Shown here: piece by piece, positions 62,057 through 64,000 of the stretch
Numbering within the stretch: position 1 is the stretch's first letter
Layout: every line of letters begins with the position of its first letter
Assembly (NCBI GenBank): GCA_015057315.1
Contig: SVER01000013.1
Span: 1 to 64,000 of the forward strand
Direction: 5' to 3'
Source: Pseudobutyrivibrio ruminis
GTDB taxonomy: Bacteria; Bacillota; Clostridia; Lachnospirales; Lachnospiraceae
Length of the DNA stretch: 64,000 bases
Program-made: the position numbers and the translations under genes
The notes under the pieces: model-generated
The model's input: only the letters and a program-made list of their open reading frames with translations
Database searches by the model: none
Told to the model about the DNA's origin: nothing

Positions 62057-62105
62057 AGGATGGAATTATTATGAAGAGGGATTCATTTTAGGAGGATTTA
62101 TAAAA

Positions 62106-63095
62106 ATGGCAGATAAGGTAAACACAATCGGTGTTCTTACCTCAGGTGGCGATGCCCCTGGTATGAATGCTGCAATTCGTGCAGTTGTTCGTCAGGCTAT
62201 TGCAAGAGGAAAGAAAGTTAAAGGTATTAGAAGAGGATACGCTGGATTATTATCTGGCGAAATTATAGATATGAACGCTCACAGCGTTTCAGAGACTATT
62301 CAGCGCGGTGGTACTATTCTTCAGACAGCTCGTTGCTTAGAGATGCTTGATCCTGAGTATCAGGAGAAGGCTGCTAAGAACGCTATCGCAGCTGGTATTG
62401 ATGGCCTTGTTGTTATCGGTGGTGATGGTTCTTTCAAGGGTGCTCAGAAGATTTCTAAGTTCGGCATCAACACTATCGGTCTTCCAGGTACTATTGATCT
62501 TGATATTGCTTGTACAGAATACACTATCGGTTTCGATACAGCTGTTAACACAGCCATGGAAGCTATCGATAAGGTTCGTGATACATCTACATCACATGAG
62601 CGTTGCTCTATCATCGAGGTTATGGGTCGTGGAGCAGGTTATATCGCTCTTTGGTGCGGTATTGCTAACGGTGCTGAGGATGTTCTTCTTCCTGAGAGAT
62701 ATGATTATGATGAGCAGAAGCTTGTTAATCACATCATCGAAGGTCGTAAGAAGGGTAAGCAGCATCATATCATTATCAATGCTGAGGGTATCGGCCACTC
62801 AACATCTATGGCTAAGCGTATCGAAGCCGCTACAGGTATTGAGACACGTGCTACAATCCTTGGTCACATGCAGCGTGGTGGTTCACCTACATGTAAGGAC
62901 CGTGTATATGCATCTACAATGGGTGCTATGGCAGTTGACCTTCTTTGTGAAGGAAAGACAAACCGCGTAGTTGGTTACAGACATGGTGAGTTCGTTGATT
63001 TCGATATCGACGAGGCACTCGCTATGAAGAAGGACGTTGACGAGTATCAGTACTCACTTTGCAAATCTTTGAACAATGATTACAAGTACGAATAA
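62106..63095 (+). CDS. pfkA: ATP-dependent 6-phosphofructokinase
   Basis: A 329-residue glycolytic kinase that makes fructose 1,6-bisphosphate. TSGGDAPGMNAAIR near the N-terminus and GGDGS (105-109) form the ATP site; a glycine in this loop is typical of the ATP-using rather than the PPi-using branch. The catalytic segment reads GTIDLDIACTEYTIGFDTA: Asp131 is the base and Asp133 the partner, but the residue between them is Leu132 where most PfkA proteins have Asn. MGRGAGYIALW follows. AGGAGG at 62090-62095 sets the ATG at 62106. The methyltransferase gene overlaps its end by 20 bases. Confidence 0.95.
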   Translation: MADKVNTIGVLTSGGDAPGMNAAIRAVVRQAIARGKKVKGIRRGYAGLLSGEIIDMNAHSVSETIQRGGTILQTARCLEMLDPEYQEKAAKNAIAAGIDGLVVIGGDGSFKGAQKISKFGINTIGLPGTIDLDIACTEYTIGFDTAVNTAMEAIDKVRDTSTSHERCSIIEVMGRGAGYIALWCGIANGAEDVLLPERYDYDEQKLVNHIIEGRKKGKQHHIIINAEGIGHSTSMAKRIEAATGIETRATILGHMQRGGSPTCKDRVYASTMGAMAVDLLCEGKTNRVVGYRHGEFVDFDIDEALAMKKDVDEYQYSLCKSLNNDYKYE

Positions 63096-63882
63096 TAATC
63101 AAATCAAAAATATAATTGCACTTAACAAAAAAGCCAGAGAGCGTAAAGCTCAAAGGCTTTTTGTGGTTGAGGGTATCAGGGCTGTCCTGGAGGTTCCAGG
63201 AGAGCTTCTTTCTGCTGTTTATTATATTGAGGGTTTTGCAGCCTCAGTAGAGGGCAAGGAGTTCATTAACGATATTATCGAAAAGGCTCCAAAGGCTTCC
63301 ATTGAAGAGGTTACAGCTAATGTCTTCAAATCCATGTGCGATACTGTAACACCACAGGGTGTGCTTGCAGTTGTTAGGATGCAGGATTTTACATTACAGG
63401 ATGTGCTTGGAATTGGCTCTAAGAGGTCAGCGCATGTGGTAATTTTAGAAACATTGCAGGACCCTGGCAACATGGGTACCATCATCCGTACGGCAGAGGG
63501 AGCAGGTGCTACAGGAATTATTATCAATTCTACTTCTGTAGATTTATATTCACCTAAGGTAGTTCGCTCCACTATGGGCAGTATTTTTAGAGTGCCACAT
63601 ATTATAGTGCAAGACCTTTCTGCTACCATTAAGCAGCTTGAAGATGAATACGGGGTAGATGTATATGCAGCCCATCTTAAAGGCTATCGTTATTATGATG
63701 AGATGGATTTCACAGGACCTACAGCTTTCATGATAGGTAACGAGGGCAATGGCTTATCTGACGAGATTTCAGAGCTTGCCACAAGCTACCTAAAGATTCC
63801 AATGGAGGGGCAGTTAGAATCTCTAAATGCATCAGTTGCAGCCAGCCTTCTTATGTACGAGACACATCGCCAGAGGAAATAG
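63076..63882 (+). CDS. SpoU/TrmH-family RNA 2'-O-ribose methyltransferase
   Basis: 268 residues. An N-terminal substrate-binding domain (RLFVVEGIRAVLEV) precedes the SPOUT knot with the three family motifs: LETLQDPGNMGTIIRTAE (I), TAFMIGNEGNGLSDE (II) and IPMEGQLESLNASVAASLLMYE (III). It uses S-adenosylmethionine to methylate a ribose in rRNA or tRNA; the target base cannot be read, and RlmB/TsnR-like enzymes are the closest analogues. The start lies inside pfkA with no strong ribosome-binding site, so it is probably translated by coupling. Confidence 0.9.
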   Translation: MITSTNNNQIKNIIALNKKARERKAQRLFVVEGIRAVLEVPGELLSAVYYIEGFAASVEGKEFINDIIEKAPKASIEEVTANVFKSMCDTVTPQGVLAVVRMQDFTLQDVLGIGSKRSAHVVILETLQDPGNMGTIIRTAEGAGATGIIINSTSVDLYSPKVVRSTMGSIFRVPHIIVQDLSATIKQLEDEYGVDVYAAHLKGYRYYDEMDFTGPTAFMIGNEGNGLSDEISELATSYLKIPMEGQLESLNASVAASLLMYETHRQRK

Positions 63883-63891
63883 ATTTAGGAT

Positions 63892-63922
63892 AAATGTCAA
63901 TGCAAATTGGCATTTATTTTTT
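63892..63922 (+). terminator. Terminator of the pfkA-methyltransferase operon
   Basis: 10-bp stem AAATGTCAAT/ATTGGCATTT (one G-U pair) with loop GCAA and six T. The 78 bases that follow to the window end hold no gene I can support. Confidence 0.85.
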
Positions 63923-64000
63923 ATAGGAATGGATATATTATATTAGGTATTAAGGGACATAATGTATAAGGATAATCAGGGTTATGATAGGAAGTAGATT

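Noticed and set aside
62028-62105. Longer N-terminus for phosphofructokinase from the in-frame start at 62028
   Set aside because: The promoter -35 begins at this point, and the family start with AGGAGG upstream is at 62106.
63959-63995. Short frame MYKDNQGYDRK at the right edge
   Set aside because: Eleven codons with no clear ribosome-binding site; the window ends too soon to tell if a gene starts here.
1-64000. CRISPR array, tRNA, rRNA, insertion sequence or prophage
   Set aside because: No regularly spaced repeats, no cloverleaf or rRNA signatures and no transposase, integrase or phage structural gene was seen on either strand.

Overview
The window is most like a xylan-degrading, motile, strictly anaerobic member of the Lachnospiraceae, with the Butyrivibrio/Pseudobutyrivibrio group as the best guess. 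The inference rests on an energy-converting [NiFe] hydrogenase (Ech) operon, xylo-oligosaccharide enzymes of families GH3, GH43 and GH8, YesM/YesN two-component control of a carbohydrate ABC importer, ECF vitamin transporters under riboswitches, strong AGGAGG ribosome-binding sites and AT-rich low-GC Gram-positive gene structure. I saw no rRNA, tRNA, CRISPR array, transposase or prophage.

Layout. 1-2.1 kb: the end of an ech operon (C-terminal part of echC, then echD, echE, echF). 2.2-8.6 kb: flavin reductase-like protein, two c-di-GMP proteins (a membrane EAL protein and a GGDEF-EAL protein) and ilvE. 8.6-9.8 kb: glyA. 10-14.3 kb: a surface module of a 982-residue adhesin-like protein with an unusual FAKTG sorting signal, its adjoining sortase and a convergent transglutaminase-like protein. 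14.6-18.1 kb: hypB and a 927-residue Fe-S/FAD oxidoreductase, probably redox partners of the hydrogenase. 18.3-28.1 kb: mostly housekeeping genes (esterase, XRE regulator, a hypothetical with a sigma-D-type promoter, ispE, GntR, DUF1934, TPP riboswitch-thiT, hflX, Na/Pi symporter, FMN riboswitch-ribU). 28.4-34.2 kb: a hypothetical, then a GntR/FCD regulator next to an ABC carbohydrate importer that carries a matching operator.

34.3-39.7 kb is an AT-rich accessory island. It encodes three small helical proteins, a lipoprotein and a 591-residue protein with an N-terminal lipase-like domain and a helical C-terminus. This matches the layout of a reverse-domain type VII secretion lipase effector with adaptors and a lipoprotein immunity protein. 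The island ends in a duplicated, broken immunity-gene fragment, an LRR protein, other gene remnants, and a second copy of the hairpin that precedes it. This is the most promising candidate for an undescribed system in the window.

39.8-54.2 kb is a xylo-oligosaccharide utilisation locus: DUF624 protein, GH3, SGNH esterase, GH43, YesM-type kinase, YesN-type regulator, solute-binding lipoprotein, two permeases and GH8. None of the four enzymes has a signal peptide, so imported oligomers are probably degraded in the cytoplasm. Neither importer has its ATPase in the window. 54.4-64 kb is core genome again: DHH phosphoesterase with a PGDY-containing tail, pepF, dnaE, pfkA and an SpoU methyltransferase. 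A family of palindromic intergenic repeats occurs at four places, one copy carrying a nested palindrome.
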